DNA of 30,000 bases from Chromera velia. Taxonomy: Eukaryota; Sar; Chromeraceae. Made by a program: the position numbers and the translations under genes. The stretch is taken from positions 1-30,000 of the forward strand of contig JAHBMJ010000154.1 of NCBI GenBank assembly GCA_018398765.1, in the 5' to 3' direction. The notes below the pieces were generated by a model. It had not been told where the DNA came from. It ran no database searches and saw only the letters and a list, made by a program, of their open reading frames with translations. Numbering within the stretch: position 1 is the first letter of the stretch; every line of letters starts with the position of its first letter. Shown one piece after another: positions 29,801 to 30,000 of this stretch.

Positions 29801-30000
29801 ATCACACAGATTCCCCCCAACTCGCTCCCTGAGGATTCTCCACTTTTTGCCCGCCCCACCTGTTTTGGCTTCTCACTTGCTCCGTTCTTGTTGTTTCTCC
29901 CTCCCTCCATTCATCCTTTCCCTTTCTGCGTGAATCCGCCAGAAACCAAGTTGATCCTTCCTCTCTTCAAAAACCTACAATCAGCAGCGAAAATCTCATT
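29801..30000. other. Window edge, nothing recognised
   Basis: Pyrimidine-rich sequence to the end of the window, with no supported feature. Confidence 0.4.

Overview
This window is nuclear DNA of a eukaryote. Genes carry many GT-AG introns, the spacers are long and AT-rich, and there are large compound microsatellites and several eukaryotic transposon types (Ty1/copia LTR element, hAT-like MITEs, a LINE remnant). Long introns full of microsatellites, next to a single-exon gene, suggest a unicellular protist with a repeat-rich genome. A chromerid alga or another alveolate or stramenopile would fit, but that is inference; no rRNA or organelle gene is present to settle it. I saw no prokaryotic operon, CRISPR array or defence island.

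Layout. 1-1127: a possible terminal exon of a gene lying to the left, a remnant related to the hAT-like MITE found at 28.5 kb, and a small repeat built of 11-bp units. 1128-6845: a structurally complete but coding-dead Ty1/copia retrotransposon on the minus strand, with two LTRs, gag zinc knuckle, protease, integrase, RT and RNase H. 6957-9456: a four-exon DUF2461-family gene (minus). 10116-15718: an 11-exon gene (plus) for a mitochondrial kynurenine/2-aminoadipate aminotransferase (AADAT type), divergent from the DUF2461 gene across a 659-bp spacer. 17280-18639: a 1.36-kb hAT-like element with terminal inverted repeats and a perfect 8-bp target-site duplication. 18674-18987: a GAAA-type satellite. 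19274-20681: an ankyrin-repeat gene (minus) whose frame breaks twice. 21475-23004: a single-exon PIG-V gene (GPI mannosyltransferase 2). 23538-25135: a hairpin-rich repeat and a LINE-type reverse transcriptase C-terminal remnant. 25.3-28.1 kb: AT-rich spacer, another copy of the 11-bp-unit repeat, microsatellites and a 51-bp tandem repeat. 28520-29008: a second hAT-like MITE with a perfect 8-bp target duplication. 29279-29800: a decayed reading frame with two nonsense codons and no frameshift.

The three recognised functional genes (DUF2461, AADAT, PIG-V) have unrelated jobs: unknown, mitochondrial lysine/tryptophan catabolism, and ER GPI-anchor synthesis. Exon boundaries were set by hand, requiring GT-AG ends, phase continuity and agreement with family motifs. 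The DUF2461 and AADAT models close without any stop or phase conflict (855 and 1374 coding bases).

The most unusual material is in the repeats: a short element with an exact 11-bp internal period in three places; a roughly 120-bp element in two inverted copies whose serial hairpins are largely kept despite divergence; two hAT-like MITEs with exact target duplications; and LTRs that differ from each other by transitions only.
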